Shown here in pieces: positions 10,985 through 22,714 of a stretch of 64,000 bases of DNA. The stretch spans positions 13,756,001-13,820,000 of the forward strand of contig OY754982.1 of the NCBI GenBank assembly GCA_963576475.1, read 5' to 3'. Positions within the stretch are counted from its first letter, which is position 1, and the number at the start of each line of letters is the position of its first letter. This stretch comes from Molanna angustata. Lineage: Eukaryota; Arthropoda; Insecta; Trichoptera; Molannidae. Under the pieces are notes generated by a model that ran no database searches, was not told the origin of the DNA, and worked only from the letters and a program-made list of their open reading frames with translations. Position numbers and translations under genes: made by a program.

Positions 10985-11255
10985 TAGAAAGAATGAGTGA
11001 TGACCGTCTGACAAAAAAAGTATACAAGGCTGATAAAAGAGGAACGAAAAGTAGAGAAAAAGTTGGCACGATCACATAAATGGGATTTTGAAAGATGGTG
11101 ATGTTAGAAGTAAGAATAATAGAAAAGCGTGTATGAGACGATGTATGGACGTGAATGAAGCGAGGAATGTATGTCAAGAGAGTGGAGTCTGGCGTTCGGT
11201 TCTCTCTGCCTACCCCAAATAGGGAAATGGCGTGATGGTATGTATGTATCCTTTT
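10985..11255 (+). mobile_element. 5'-truncated RTE-like LINE, family A 3' end
   Basis: Matches the end of the family A copy at 13.7-15.0 kb: the DRLTKKVYKAD-type segment, a tract resembling WHDHINGILKDG, RRCMDVNEA, then WRSVLSAYP and a short UTR ending GTGATGGTATGTATGTAT. The frame is broken. It follows SINE 10690-10926 closely. Confidence 0.8.
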
Positions 11256-11284
11256 TTTCTCGCTTAACCAAAAACTATATAATA

Positions 11285-11631
11285 CCCCGTATTCAGTAAC
11301 TATTGGAACTAAATTAGGAACGTTCTTAAATTGTAGATTTATAGATTTACGGTATTATTTCAGCGTTATAAAATATAAACTTGGACTGAACGTTCTTAAA
11401 AAGTTACTGAATCAGACGTATTATAAATAATAATAAAATTTTCATAATTTTCATCATTATTCAAAAGACGTCTAATTCAGTAAGTTTTTAAGAACGTTCC
11501 GGCCAATATAGGTACGTTACTATTCCATTTAGTCCAAATTGATATTTTATAACGCTGAAATAAGACCGTAAATCTAAAATCTACAATTTTAGTATGTTTC
11601 TATTTTAGTTACAATAGTTACTGAATAGGGG
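11285..11631. mobile_element. MITE with long inverted repeats and TA flanks
   Basis: The ends are CCCCGTATTCAGTAACTATT and the inverse of AATAGTTACTGAATAGGGG, with inverted arms of about 130-150 bp that share TTTCAGCGTTATAAAATAT and GAACGTTCTTAAAAA. TA occurs at 11283-11284 and 11632-11633, consistent with Tc1/mariner-type target duplication. 347 bp, no ORF. Confidence 0.8.
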
Positions 11632-11797
11632 TAATGTTCGTGCTATTCAAGTTAAATAATAAAATATTGATATAAAAACAGGACAATAAGGACATATTGA
11701 TTCAAAAAATATAATTCTACCCAGAAGAGACAGTTTCAAGCAAATACTTAAATATACCTACCCATATTTATTAAAAGAGATGAAAACATACTTCTGA

Positions 11798-12180
11798 TAT
11801 TTGAAACGAAAGTCCTCAGAAAGGTATTTGGTCCTGTCAATGAAAATGGAGTGTGGAGGAGACGATTCCACCACGAATTAGAGTCACTGTATAACGAACC
11901 TAACATTGTACAGTTCATAAAAATAAGTAGACAGCAATGGCTGGGCCATGTTCACAGGATAATTGATGATCGTACTCCCAGCGATGTTTTAAACACCACA
12001 CCAGACGGAAGAAGAGGCAAACCAAAAATGATATGGCTGGACGATGTGGAGGCTGATATACGAGCGCTGGGCCTTACCAACTGGAAGAGAGCCGAAGAGT
12101 GCAGGGAGGAATGGTGACGGATTCTGTAGGAGGCCAAGGCCCACAACGGGCTGTTGGGCCAATCATGGTGATGATGATTT
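11798..12180 (+). pseudogene. RTE-like LINE, family B ORF C-terminus
   Basis: A readable frame starts with FETKVLRKVFGP and continues through LYNEPNIVQFIK, QQWLGHVHRI, DGRRGKPKMIWLDDVEADI and WKRAEECREEW to a stop near 12117. These are the usual features of the region after RT in RTE-like elements. The 3' end has GAGGCCAAGGCCCACAACGG and a short (ATG)n tail near 12165. The 5' truncation removes RT and endonuclease. A related decayed tail is at 19.8-20.4 kb. Confidence 0.82.
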
Positions 12181-13194
12181 ATTGAAAACCTTGATTAAAT
12201 ATTTGACCTGATTGGCATGCGGAAAGAAGTATAAATTAAATACCTTCAAGAAAAATAAGATTTTAAATTATTATGTTAGAATATCGTTTGTTTTATAATT
12301 TTTTTTTCCAAATCGTTTAAAATCAAATGCGTACGTGACACAAACGTAATACACCATCTTGCATAATAACCTATAGGTACTCGTCCTCTCAATGGCGACA
12401 GTGAAGATTTCAATATTGACATAATTGTCACTCAAGAATGACAAAAGAATAACCTTTGCGTATGCGCAATGCGATAACCAATCTCTAACAGCATCTGAAG
12501 TAAAAAAACGAAACAAAAAAAATTATAGGTACCAAACACAATACAAGAATTACAATTTTCGAGAAATTTCTACGACAGACGTATTTTGTACATCAAAAAT
12601 CAACATCAGATAACAAGTATGGAAATTTAATATTATTTATAACAAAAAATTGTATATAAATATTCCTGGAGGTTTATGAAACTCATTAAGATTGTAAGAG
12701 GTAGCTATGTATAGCTGTTCCTCCATTCTTCAGGAAATGGAGAATTAATATTATTATTTAAGACTTTTTGAACATCATCTGCTCGGACATAAAGCAATTT
12801 CATATTTTATAAAATTTTAAGCGAAATAAAAATACCATGAACGTTGGCTGTACCAATCCAATTTACCAGACGTATTATGTATCGAGGCAATTTGTTCTTT
12901 CTTGGCAAAACATCACTTATCAGTACATTATAATAAATATAATCAGTTCCAGTTCACATTCATTAAATTATTTTTTGCTAAAGTTATAAGAAGGACCATA
13001 TAAATGTAACTTAATTGACCTGATTTATATTCATTGCGTCCAAATGATGTACAACCGGATCATCTCACCTTGCAGAAATACCGCCAGAAAGATGCATGGA
13101 CAGCATAACCTTAGCTTCCCAAGAGTAATTTTCCGAAGACAAAACAGATCCACGTTCTATAGAGCATAAAAAGGAGTTTTTGTTACAATTTTTA
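12181..13194. other. No recognised feature
   Basis: AT-rich sequence; ORFs at 12271-12516 and 12425-12613 lie on opposite strands over each other and have no recognisable content. Confidence 0.45.
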
Positions 13195-13645
13195 TTTATT
13201 TTTTTATTTTATTTATTTTTTTATACATAATGTAAATAAATATATTTTTATTCTCATTATTATTATCGCTTTAAGCAATTTCTTCCAACCAACCAGATTA
13301 AAAAGTATGACGAAATTATATTTGTGCATTATCAAAAGAATGAAATCGAAAAAAAAACAAAAGAAATATACATTAAACTGAGATAAATATTAAAAACAAA
13401 AAAAACATCAAAGCAAAAAAATATAAATGGAAATAACAAGGTGTTTAGGGATAACTATTTCTTCATAAGTTTTTTCTTGAAAATACAAAGTTAGTAAGAC
13501 GACGCAATATAAGGACTTAGAGGTTGCATTGCTGGTTGTACTTCGAACGATGAGCTGAAAAATGCTGTATTATGGACAAAGATGGATAGAGTCGTACGTT
13601 CAGAAGATCGGAGTGGAGATCCACGATTGGATAAATAAGTAAATT
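13195..13645 (-). mobile_element. LINE 3' fragment (CR1/jockey-like tail)
   Basis: Minus-strand frame from about 13640 reads SPLRSSERTTLSIFVHNTAF followed by FSSSFEVQ. This is homologous to the plus-strand copy at 21.6 kb and typical of the conserved tail after RT (charged, then HNT, then FFSSS). The 3' UTR has TTGGTTGGAAGAAATTGC and ends in an AAATAAATAAA-type tail at 13195-13250. Confidence 0.7.
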
Positions 13646-13728
13646 TATTTTAAGGTACTTTATTATGATCCTTATTAATAAATTATTATGTACAAAAAGA
13701 TAAATAAATTAAAAATATTCTATTTATC

Positions 13729-14964
13729 ATGTGGTTATTTTTTGTTGGCGGCAGAGGATGTATAGACCAAATTTTTTCTTTACGTATGGTCACAGAAAAG
13801 GTTTTGGGTAAAAACCAAAAACTTTTCTGCGCCTTTATAGACCTTGAAAAGGCCTATGATAAAGTTGTAAGAGAAAAACTATGGAATATACTATCGATGT
13901 ACGGAGTGAAGAGTAAGCTGATACGTGCAATCGCTTCATTATATGAGAACAGCAAAGCATGTGTTCGTGTTAACGACACAACAACAACTTGGTTCTCTAT
14001 AAATAATGGCGTTAGACAGGGGTGCGTGTTGTCCCCTTGGCTCTTTAATCTCTACATTGATTTCTGCATAAGAGCCCTTAAGTATGAAAGTAAGGGTCTG
14101 AAATTGAGTACTGTAACAGTACGTGATCTGATGTATGCAGACGATAAAGTATTGTTAGCAGAAAGTATGGAAGAGTTACAGTATCTTGTAAGTATGGTAT
14201 ATGAAGGATGCATAGAAAACGGACTTAAAATGAATGCCAGCAAATCAAAGGTGATGGTCTTTGAAAAGAGTGAAAGCAGAATAGTGTGTCAAATAAAAGT
14301 AGAGAATGAATGGCTTGAACAAGTCGACGAGTATGTCTATCTGGGTAGTATGTTCCAACGGAATGGACGACCTGATAAGGATATTGAAAGAAGAGTTATG
14401 GCAGGAAACAGAGTGAATGGAGCACTTAGACCAGTTATGAATGATCGCAACATATCAAGAGACGCTAAAGTTGCTATTCATAACGCAATCGTAGTGCCAA
14501 CCCTGACGTATGCAAGTGAGACCTGGACATGGCAGAAGTCGCACGAAAGCAGAATAAATGCAGTTGAAATGAGATCGCTTAGAAGAATTTGTAACAGAAC
14601 GATGTATGATAGAGTTCGGAATGAAGATACAAGGAAAGAATGTAAGATAAAGAAAGATGTAATTAACAGAATGAAAGTTAATACATTGAGATGGTTTGGC
14701 CACTTGGGGAGAATGAACGAAGAACGCCTGACGAAGAAAATATACAAATCTGACAGGAACGGAATAAGAGGTCGCGGGCGCCCAAGAAAAGGATGGCACG
14801 ACCATGTAAACGATATTTTGAAAGATGGAAATTTAAGAAGCGTGAACAACAGACGAACATGTATAAGACGATGTATGAATGTTGAGGAGGCGATGAATGC
14901 GTGTCAAGATAGAAAAATGTGGCGTTCGGTTCTCTCTGCCTACCCCGTGAGGGACATGGCGTGA
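13729..14964 (+). pseudogene. RTE-like LINE family A: reverse transcriptase, 5'-truncated
   Basis: A 411-residue open frame; homology begins near residue 8 (GRGCIDQIFSLRMVTEK), so residues 1-7 come from flanking DNA and the true N-terminus with endonuclease is missing. RT motifs are intact: FIDLEKAYD (36-44), NNGVRQGCVLSPWLFN (92-107) and YADD (136-139). Then come the thumb/post-RT region (YLGSMFQRNG, HNAIVVPTLTYASETW) and the tail ending WRSVLSAYPVRDMA. The UTR is very short and ends in (TATG)n to about 14990, the microsatellite tail typical of RTE elements. Incomplete but with no internal stop, so a fairly young insertion. It would not retrotranspose alone. Confidence 0.87.
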
Positions 14965-15139
14965 TGGTATGTATGTATGTATGTATGTAACCACAAAATA
15001 CAAAGGCTTGGAAGCATAAATACTTACGTATCCGACATCAACCGAAACAAAATCTTGTTAAAAAGTACTGTAAGCAATAGAATATTTTTCATGTTTACAT
15101 TATATGTGATAAAATATATTTGTCATTTTAAAATGTAAA

Positions 15140-15300
15140 TCATGTACATCCGGCAATACAGCTGGATCCAGCACATCTTTCGGTCTGCTGGATCCGAACT
15201 TAAGTAATTTTCCAAATAATATTAATCAATATAATAATTTTACACTACAAAATAGCGACAATTAAGGAGTAATGTGACTTATTCATTTTATGAGATTTTT
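15140..15300 (+). repeat. Dispersed repeat shared with 27.4 kb
   Basis: Shares AGGAGTAATGTGACTTATT, the preceding ATATTAATCAAT block and a GCTGGATCC-type motif with 27410-27530. Class unknown. Confidence 0.5.
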
Positions 15301-15316
15301 AGGTTTTTATTGGAAA

Positions 15317-15828
15317 CTCGCTGTGCACAACGCTATTGTCGTTCCAACCATAATGTATGCAAGTGAGACATGGGCATGGCAGAAGACGCATGAAAGTAAA
15401 ATTAACGCTGTGGAAATGAGGTCCCTAAGACGAATGTGTGGTAAAACAATTTATGAGAGGATAAGGAATCAAGATATCAGAAGAGAATGTAAGATTGAAA
15501 GGGATATTTTGAGTAGAATGAAGATAAATGCTTTGCGATGGTTCGGACATGTAGAGAGAATGAACGATGAACGACTGACAAAGAAAGTATACAAGGCTGT
15601 AAAGAGTGGAATGAGATTTAAGGGTCGACCGAGAAAGAGCTGGCATGATCATATAAATGAGATTTTGAAAGAGGGGAACATATGAAGTCTGAACAATAGG
15701 AGAGCATGTATGACGCGATGTATGAATGAAAATGAGGCAAAACAGGTATGTCAAGATAGAAGAGTCTGGCGTTCGGTTCTCTCTGCCTACCCCAAATAGG
15801 GAAACGGCGTGATGGTATGTATGTATGT
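15317..15828 (+). mobile_element. 5'-truncated RTE-like LINE family A with target duplication
   Basis: Starts within the post-RT region (VHNAIVVPTIMYASETWAWQ) and runs to WRSVLSAYPK and a (TATG)n tail. A stop falls after residue 131 of the local ORF (15290-15685). It is flanked by AGGTTTTTATTGGAAA (15301-15316) and AGGTTTTTATTGAAAA (15829-15844), an almost exact target-site duplication that fixes both element ends. Confidence 0.85.
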
Positions 15829-15844
15829 AGGTTTTTATTGAAAA

Positions 15845-16611
15845 TTCAAATTCCTGGATCAAGCATATTTTTTTAGAAAATCCGCAAAAATCCTGTTTGA
15901 TTGTAATCCCTTCTACGTACATGAACAATAGTTTTATACGATCATTTCTGTATATCATTTGGCTTCCACAAATAACAATCTGTAAAATAGCACACATTAC
16001 TTCTTCAATTAATGACAGCGTTGAATTTGATCAGTCCTTAAGCCGGAAAATTTCCATGGGACGTAATATTAGTTAAAGCATGTCTTTACGCGTATTATAC
16101 ATAGGCATCAATAGAATACAAAATGAGAACTCATAAAATTTCGCGTTGAACAGGTAGTCTAATTATTAATGAAATCATTGTAATTCCGGGCGATCCCCGT
16201 TCTTGTATTAGCAAAAGCGTTTTTTGAACACAATGATAATTTTATTAAAAAAATGTGTAGCCCCATACGAAATCGTAACACGGAAAAAGTTATTCCACGC
16301 AGATATAATACTTAGCAGCACACACACACATAATACGCGCACATTTTTTTCACACGATCCCGTCTAAAAATTCAATTGGTTTTGCAAAGTAGACCGAACC
16401 TGTAAAAGTAATCTATGAAGGTACGTTTGAGAATTCTCTCCATCCGGATTATTCCGTGGAGACATGCGAGCGAAATCTACCAGAAGAGTTTCTATGAATC
16501 ACTGAATTCTATCGAAATGTTTCAAATTAATTATTTTATATGCAGTTAATATAATATTCTATACTTTTATGTTGTCTTGTTTAATAGGTACTTTATCAAA
16601 TACTAGGAATG
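15845..16611. other. No recognised feature
   Basis: Mixed AT-rich sequence with a short (CA)n at about 16320. No coding or repeat match noticed. Confidence 0.45.
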
Positions 16612-17160
16612 TATTTTTAACTCCTCACTAACCCAAGGGGATAAAGTGGGGAATTGTGTTTTCGCAATTTTAATGGTATTTTTTTATTGCAGATTATCAA
16701 CTAGTATCACACTGAGATTGTATTCTGAAAGTTTCACCACAATACATCTGTGTGTGTGCTATGTGTTGAGTTCTATGTACGGCGTGTTTATTTTACTTTA
16801 TCGATTATAGACTAAAGTACTCTTTCGATTCTTTTAAAATTTTGCATATTTGTAGGTATATCTAATACTCACTTAGACTCCATTAGATTTTGAACGATAT
16901 CTGAATAGTACTTATCAATTTTTTTCACTATCAAATATTTCAAAGTGACCCCAAGCTCAGTAAACTTAACATTTTTATTTTAAAATAGATAAAAAGGCAC
17001 ATTACTTTCATAAAATGGCAGTGAAGAATTATCAAGTTTTCATAATAAAATATTTTAATAAAAAATAATTTAACAAAAATGCTGAATATTTTCCATACAA
17101 AATTTGAATACTTTGAAGAATGACTTGTTAGTGAGGGTTTTAGCATTGGCCAAAACCCAT
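16612..17160. repeat. Dispersed repeat family Y
   Basis: Collinear with 24228-24665: CTCCTCACTRACCCA, AGTATCACWCTGAGATT, TATTCTGAAAGTTTCA, TATTTCAAAGTGACCCCAAG and ATGGCAKTGAAGAATTAT in the same order. The 17120-17160 end also resembles 46160-46200. A weak inverted CTCACTAAC/GTTAGTGAG at the two ends suggests a decayed DNA element. Confidence 0.65.
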
Positions 17161-18775
17161 TCGTTTATTTTGAAAAGGGAAGCAAACAGCTCATTTACAA
17201 TTTGATATTACAACTAAATATTAAATAATTATAGAGCCAAAAAAGCATTCCACCAATAAGAACAAATAATGACACAGTCAACAACACTTACACACAATCA
17301 CACACAGTTAGGTATGGGAGGGATAAGAGATTAGGAGAGTTATAGGAAGAAAATTAAGAGCGTATCGTCTGCAGACCGTATTTTGCATCGAAGATGTCCA
17401 CCTCGGCTGAGAACAACATGTTGTGAGAATCACATATGCGTGCAATTGTGGCATTTTTCCTGACAATAGTTCTACATATTGGTACATGTAAAATTGATTA
17501 ATAACCTAATAAAATAATTGAAGCAAGATATTACAATGTATCCAATCGCAAATAATTTTAAAATGTTGAGACTCCAAATCAAAATGACCAACCCAAGATA
17601 AACTAGTTATTAGAGCGATATTACTTATTAGGTAAAGTTGTCGCCAAATATCTTGAAATTTTATCGAGAAGGAGGGCGATTTGCACGTAAACCAAGGAAG
17701 CAAAATACACAAATTTGCGCTCTGCGCAACCGGAAGCTCATTCAAGTTATTTGGCGAAAATTATACCATTAATAAATAAATAGTGAAACCAAAACTATGT
17801 CTTTGTTCTGCCATTTTGGATTTTCGCCGAGATTTTTTCCATTACATATTATTTATTAATGTATTTTATTTGATACAACATCAAAACAAAGGAAACTTTC
17901 AATATTGTATTGTTACATGGGGAGGGAGGGGGGGGGGAGATAAATATCTATTTTGCCTCTATGAATTGCACAAAGATTGATAGTAAAAATTATGATGAAA
18001 AAAACATCTGACTGTCCAACTTTGCAACTATTTTATAATTTAAAAAAGTGATATTTCAAATACATAAAGACAGGAAAGTCACGCCATGACTTTGTACGTG
18101 TGGAGAGAAGGTATTAGACAAAATATTGTAGGACAATTGTGTACCCCGTTAACACATACAAGTATTGCACAACACAATGGGATGGTTTAGTTCAACCAAC
18201 TCGAAAAATATTTGATACTGGCAACTGAATTAATTAAATTTAAAAAAAATATTTATATAATATTAACTGTTTTGTAAATTGTATTCACTTTCTTTTGCAT
18301 AGCAATAATGACTTCATTTTTTTATAGCTGAACAAATCATTTTTTGTGCTTCTTGTCGGTATAAGATATAGGCTAAAGAGTTCTCGAAACCAAGTCCGCC
18401 TCCTAGATCACTAGTTCAGCGACCTACGTCTCTGCCGTCAACACGCATAGGTACTTCAGATTATAAATTATAGTAATATTTTTTACTCATCTTGACCTAC
18501 TTAATCAAAATTATTTCAACCATAGCAATGCGGACATTTTAAATTATTTTGTCACTAATAATATATGACGTCAGCAATGAAGTTATGACTTCGTACAGAA
18601 ATAATTCACCCATCTTGACATTTAGCATACCAAATAATTCGGCCTTCGTGACATACTTAGTTTTTATATCAGGCTTCTCAATCATAGCTCTCGAATTCGA
18701 TTCCCTAGTGGGATTAAGTTTTATTTACTGGGTTTTCAGTTGGCGAGACAAATAACATAAAAAATGATTAGACTA
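17161..18775. other. No recognised feature
   Basis: AT-rich sequence with a short G-run at about 17922-17938. Small ORFs have no recognisable content. Confidence 0.45.
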
Positions 18776-18932
18776 AAGCCGGTTGCAGACTAAAAGCTAA
18801 GCTTAGAATAGCTGAGGTTATTTTTCATACTAGCTCACAAAAAATGCGGTCTGCAAACTTGTATGAAAAACGACCTCAGCTATCCGAGGAAAGCTAAACT
18901 AACGTAGCTTTGGTTTTGGTCTGCTTGTTTTG
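18776..18932. mobile_element. Small foldback/MITE-like element
   Basis: Inner arms AGCTGAGGTTATTTTTCATA and the inverse of TATGAAAAACGACCTCAGCT, with outer GCAGACTAAAAGCTAAG against CTTTGGTTTTGGTCTGC. About 155 bp, no ORF, target duplication not clear. Confidence 0.55.
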
Positions 18933-18961
18933 TCTTTTGGTTTTGACTTGTTTTTGGGTTA

Positions 18962-19122
18962 TTTTATTTTAAATAGCTTCTCGAGCAACTAACACGTAAT
19001 ATTATATTAAATATTTTATTTTACACGCACCTAATAACAAGTTGGCATATTCTGAAGACTTACAGACTTTTGGATAAGCAGTCAGATGCCTAACAAATAG
19101 AGCCACGAAGGCCGACAAAAGC
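18962..19122 (-). mobile_element. SINE family 2, degraded copy
   Basis: Retains CTTCTCGAGCAACTAACA, ACGCACCTAATAACAAGTTG and a damaged tRNA-like head ending GCCACGAAGGCCGACAAAA. The central part has been lost. Confidence 0.75.
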
Positions 19123-19344
19123 TATTTATTTAATAGTTGGAGCTGTACGAAGGATACGATTTTATAGAAAAGTTACACGTCAGAACACATGAAAACATCA
19201 ATACGAAATTTATCCCGTAGAAAATACATATCTGTTGAAATAAATACGTTTAAAAATCTGAAACAAGCAATATTTTAAACAAAACCACACCATAAATAAA
19301 CAACAGAAAAATGTACAATGAGCCCAACTTATCCCCTCGGATGA

Positions 19345-19799
19345 CATTGTATTGTCAACCTTGACGTATGCAAGTGAATCCTTTCCATGACAGAAGTTGA
19401 AAGCAGAATAAACATAGTTGAAATGAGATCGCAAGAAGAATCTGAAATAGAACGATGTATGACAGGGTAAAAAATGAAGACATAAGGAAAGAATGCAAGA
19501 TGAAGAAATATGTCATTAATACAATGAAAGTGAACACATTGAGAAAATTCGGCCACATGGAAAGAATAAATGAGGAACGCCTGACAAAGAAAATATAATG
19601 TGTGGACAGGAAAGGAATGGAGAGGTCGGGGCCGCCCAAGAAAAGGATGACTCGAGCATGTGAACAATAATATACTGAAAGGTGGAAATATTAGAAGCGT
19701 GAACAACAGACGAACAAATATGAGACGATACTTGAATGTTAACGAGACGATGGATGCTTGCCAGGATAAAAAAATGTCGCTTTCGATTCTCTCTGCCAG
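19345..19799 (+). pseudogene. LINE family A tail, heavily decayed
   Basis: Corresponds to the post-RT region of the 13.7 kb copy (CCTTGACGTATGCAAGTGA through AGACGAACAAATATGAGACG to the CGATTCTCTCTGCC end) with several indels and stops. It lacks the (TATG)n tail because it joins directly to a different LINE tail at 19800. Confidence 0.75.
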
Positions 19800-20396
19800 A
19801 TTAGGACATCTCCAGCGCATGGAGGATAACCGAGTCCCGAAGAAGATTCTCAACACATGACCAGATAGGAGAGACGAAACGTGGGAAGACCCAAATTAAG
19901 GTGGATTGTGTAGAATGGGCATTGAAAGCAATCAGTGTAACTATTTAGATGATGCGGTCGATGGACCAAGAAAATCTTTGGTCCAACTAACGATGGGGGA
20001 CCTGGAGAATACGGTATAATCATGAGATGGTGGCCATGTACAACGAAACAAATGCAGTCCAATTTATTAAAATTCAGCGCCTATGATAGCCTGGACATCT
20101 TTACCAGATGGATGATGACCGTAGACACCTATCCTGAAGGAAGAAGAAGTAATGGCAGACCTAGGTTGAGATGGCTGGACGACGAACTGTGCAATATGAG
20201 ATAAATAGACCTGATAAATTGGACTGGCGGTCGATAGGAAGTGATGGAGACGACGATTTCTGGAGAAAGGCGAAATATAGCGCCAGTGATGTCGATGATG
20301 ATGATAGTCGATGGACCGGGAGGAATGGCTAAAAGTACTTGAGGAGGCCAAGGCTCATTCGTGATGGCCTGTAGCGCCATTGGTAACGATGATGAA
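19800..20396 (+). pseudogene. LINE family B-like tail, decayed
   Basis: Readable pieces include LGHLQRMEDNRVPKKIL, ETNAVQFIKI and GRPRLRWLDDEL, in several frames, ending with GAGGCCAAGGCTCATTCGTG and a (GAT)n-like tail. Comparable with 11.8-12.2 kb. It starts in frame with the preceding family A remnant. Confidence 0.7.
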
Positions 20397-20959
20397 AGTT
20401 GAACATTATTTTAGTCGCTCTACAAAAAAAGAATCAGAAAATTTTGTATAATCTGCTTTTATGCCAACGGGAAGACTACAATAAAAACCCAAATCGCGTA
20501 CAACTTAAGTGGAAACTTTTCTCGTTTAAATGTGTCAGTCTCCTTTGGGAAATTGTTATCGATAAGACGTTATAACTAATGGAACTATTATTACTGGCTC
20601 TCGATACTTATGGCTTTCCGCTGCGGTTTTAATTAAACTACGTATTTCTTCTTCTGCTTCTACCTAATTTTATTTGAACCCAATCTCAGAGAAGAGAGAA
20701 CGGAGATATTTATCTAATTCGTTTGTACCCCTATTAAGTTTTTTTTATGTCATATTGGACGCTAAATGGCAGATTACGCCTTGTCCAATTATATTAATAA
20801 CCAAGGGTAGAATTTTAATCGTGCCCTCGTAAGACGGGCGTCAAAATTGTACAAAAAAAACAAAAACCAGGTCTGGATTTACAAATGGTGCACGATAACC
20901 ATTGAAGAATATTTTTGATTTTGATACAGATTTTAATTTTTATTTCGGACAAGATCAAG
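20397..20959. other. No recognised feature
   Basis: AT-rich, no coding signal; GTGCCCTCGTAAGACGGGCG near 20820 is the only GC-rich patch. Confidence 0.45.
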
Positions 20960-21137
20960 TACCTATCTATGTACTATGTCAAATATTAATACAACACGCA
21001 CCCAATAACAAGTTGAGACTTGATATTTATCGTCTCACAAATCCAGACTGAAGACACAATTAAAAACTTGTCTCCACCGGGAATCGAACCCGGAACATTA
21101 CAGAAATGTAACCAACCGTGTCACAAAGGCCACCTTT
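20960..21137 (-). mobile_element. SINE family 2, partly damaged head
   Basis: Has TACTATGTCAAATATTAAT, CACCCAATAACAAGTTG, TCCAGACTGAAGACACAATT and the B box GGGAATCGAACCCGG, but the A-box side is mutated (CAACCGTGTCACAAAGGCC). Confidence 0.8.
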
Positions 21138-21570
21138 GACAAGAAGGATTTAGATTTTAGAACTTCATAGTATTATAAAGGTAAAATAAAACTAGATTAA
21201 TAATTCTACAAAATAATTTTTAAACGACACTCATTTATCCTGGTATGGATATTTACAACTGATGAATATACAGACGATTATTATGTTTTTTGTGTGTTTT
21301 TTCAGAATTATCTATTCCTCGTAAGCAGATCAAAGAACGTCCATAGCAAATGTAGACGAAATCGGTTGAGATAGCATTCGTACCCAAGTCCTCTGAATCC
21401 AGCCAGTTAGCCGTACTGCCACAGACTCATCTAAAATACTAGGAACTACATGGCTTCTCATGAAGTTGATAATATTAGTTTCAGACTGAAGAAATTTTTC
21501 AGATTAACTAATACAAAATAAGTCTCTCTAATACAAAATTGCCACAGTACCTCAAAAACAAATTCACTTA
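21138..21570. other. No recognised feature
   Basis: No coding or repeat match noticed. Confidence 0.4.
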
Positions 21571-21877
21571 TTTATCCAATCATAGACTTCCACTCCGATC
21601 TGCTGAACGAAGGGCACTATTCATCCCTGTGCACAACACATAATTTTTCAGCTCGTCGATCAAAGTACAATCAGCAAGACTATGTAATAGTCTTAAGTCG
21701 AGATATTGCGTCGTATAACTCACTTTGTATTTTCAGGAAAAACTAAATAAGGAAAATTTATCCCTGAACACCTGATGCCGATTTACCCCTCTTGTTCTTT
21801 CCCAATCCTTTTTTTGCTATGATGTTTCTTGTCTTTAATATTTATCTTAGTATAATGCATATTTTCTTTAGAATAAA
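21571..21877 (+). mobile_element. LINE 3' fragment (CR1/jockey-like tail)
   Basis: Plus-strand frame from about 21585 reads RLPLRSAERRALFIPVHNT, a stop, then FFSSSIKVQSARLCNSL, the conserved post-RT tail of CR1/jockey-like elements. Homologous to minus-strand copies at 13.2-13.6 and 8.2-8.6 kb. The 3' UTR is cut at about 21878 by the composite foldback element. Confidence 0.7.
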
Positions 21878-22498
21878 AAGTTTTATATATAATAATTAAA
21901 ATAACACAGTTTTAATGCACAATGAGTTTTTATTTTTAATGCCTAATCGCTTTCACTGGACTCCGCCAGCATCATCAGAGGCAAAATTCAAACTAAATAC
22001 AAAATTTAAAACAAAATGTTGTATTGGGTGTGTATGTATTGACTTTGTATTAGCAACCCTTCCCTCCCCCTCACACCTCACGCACCCCCAAATTTGGCCA
22101 TGTAACATTTTGTTTTTAATTTTGTATTTAGTTTGAATTTTGCCTCTAATGATGCTGGCGGAGTCCAGTGAAAGCGATTAGGCATTAAAAATAAAAACTC
22201 ATTTTGCACTCATTAGGCATTTAATGGCGCAATCATTAGGATCATTAGGCATTGTGCAAAACTCAATGGCGGGATGTTGGAGGAGTCCAGTGAAATCGAT
22301 TAGGCATTTAAAATAAAAACTCATTGTGCACTCATTAGGCATTAAAAGGCACTCATTAGGCTCATTAGGCATTGTGCACTCATTAGGCATTGTGCAAAAC
22401 TCATTAGGCATTAAAAATAAATATACTCATTTTTGTTTATAATAATTTAAATATAATAATTTAACTGTGTTATTTAAATTATTATAAATAAAACCTTT
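21878..22498. mobile_element. Composite foldback/MITE with nested arms
   Basis: Inner arms of about 100 bp (21919-22021 and 22104-22205) are inverted copies, marked by CACTGGACTCCGCCAGCATC against GATGCTGGCGGAGTCCAGTG. A third, direct copy of the right arm lies at 22262-22335. Outer ends form another inverted pair (AGTTTTATATATAATAATTA and the inverse near 22440-22495, both including AATAACACAG). Between them CTCATTAGGCATTGTGC-type units repeat. The minus ORF at 22199-22411 is a product of these repeats. No transposase. Confidence 0.75.
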
Positions 22499-22714
22499 TG
22501 TTTCATAATTATGAACTTCCACTGTGCTAACGAAAAACCTTTAAAAAACATATTACCTTGTTTTTTTTGTTGTTTTGTTTTTTTTTGTTGATGAATATAT
22601 TTTAGCCAGAATAATGTTTGATTTTCCTTTTCTCATCGTGTATCGAATGTAGGTACCCGCCCAATGATAATCAAAGAAAAAGAAATAATGATTAAATAGA
22701 ACAAATAAAAAAAT

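Noticed and set aside
22199..22411. CATTAGGCAT repeats as insect telomeric TTAGG repeats
   Set aside because: Period and context do not fit tandem TTAGG; the units belong to the composite foldback element.
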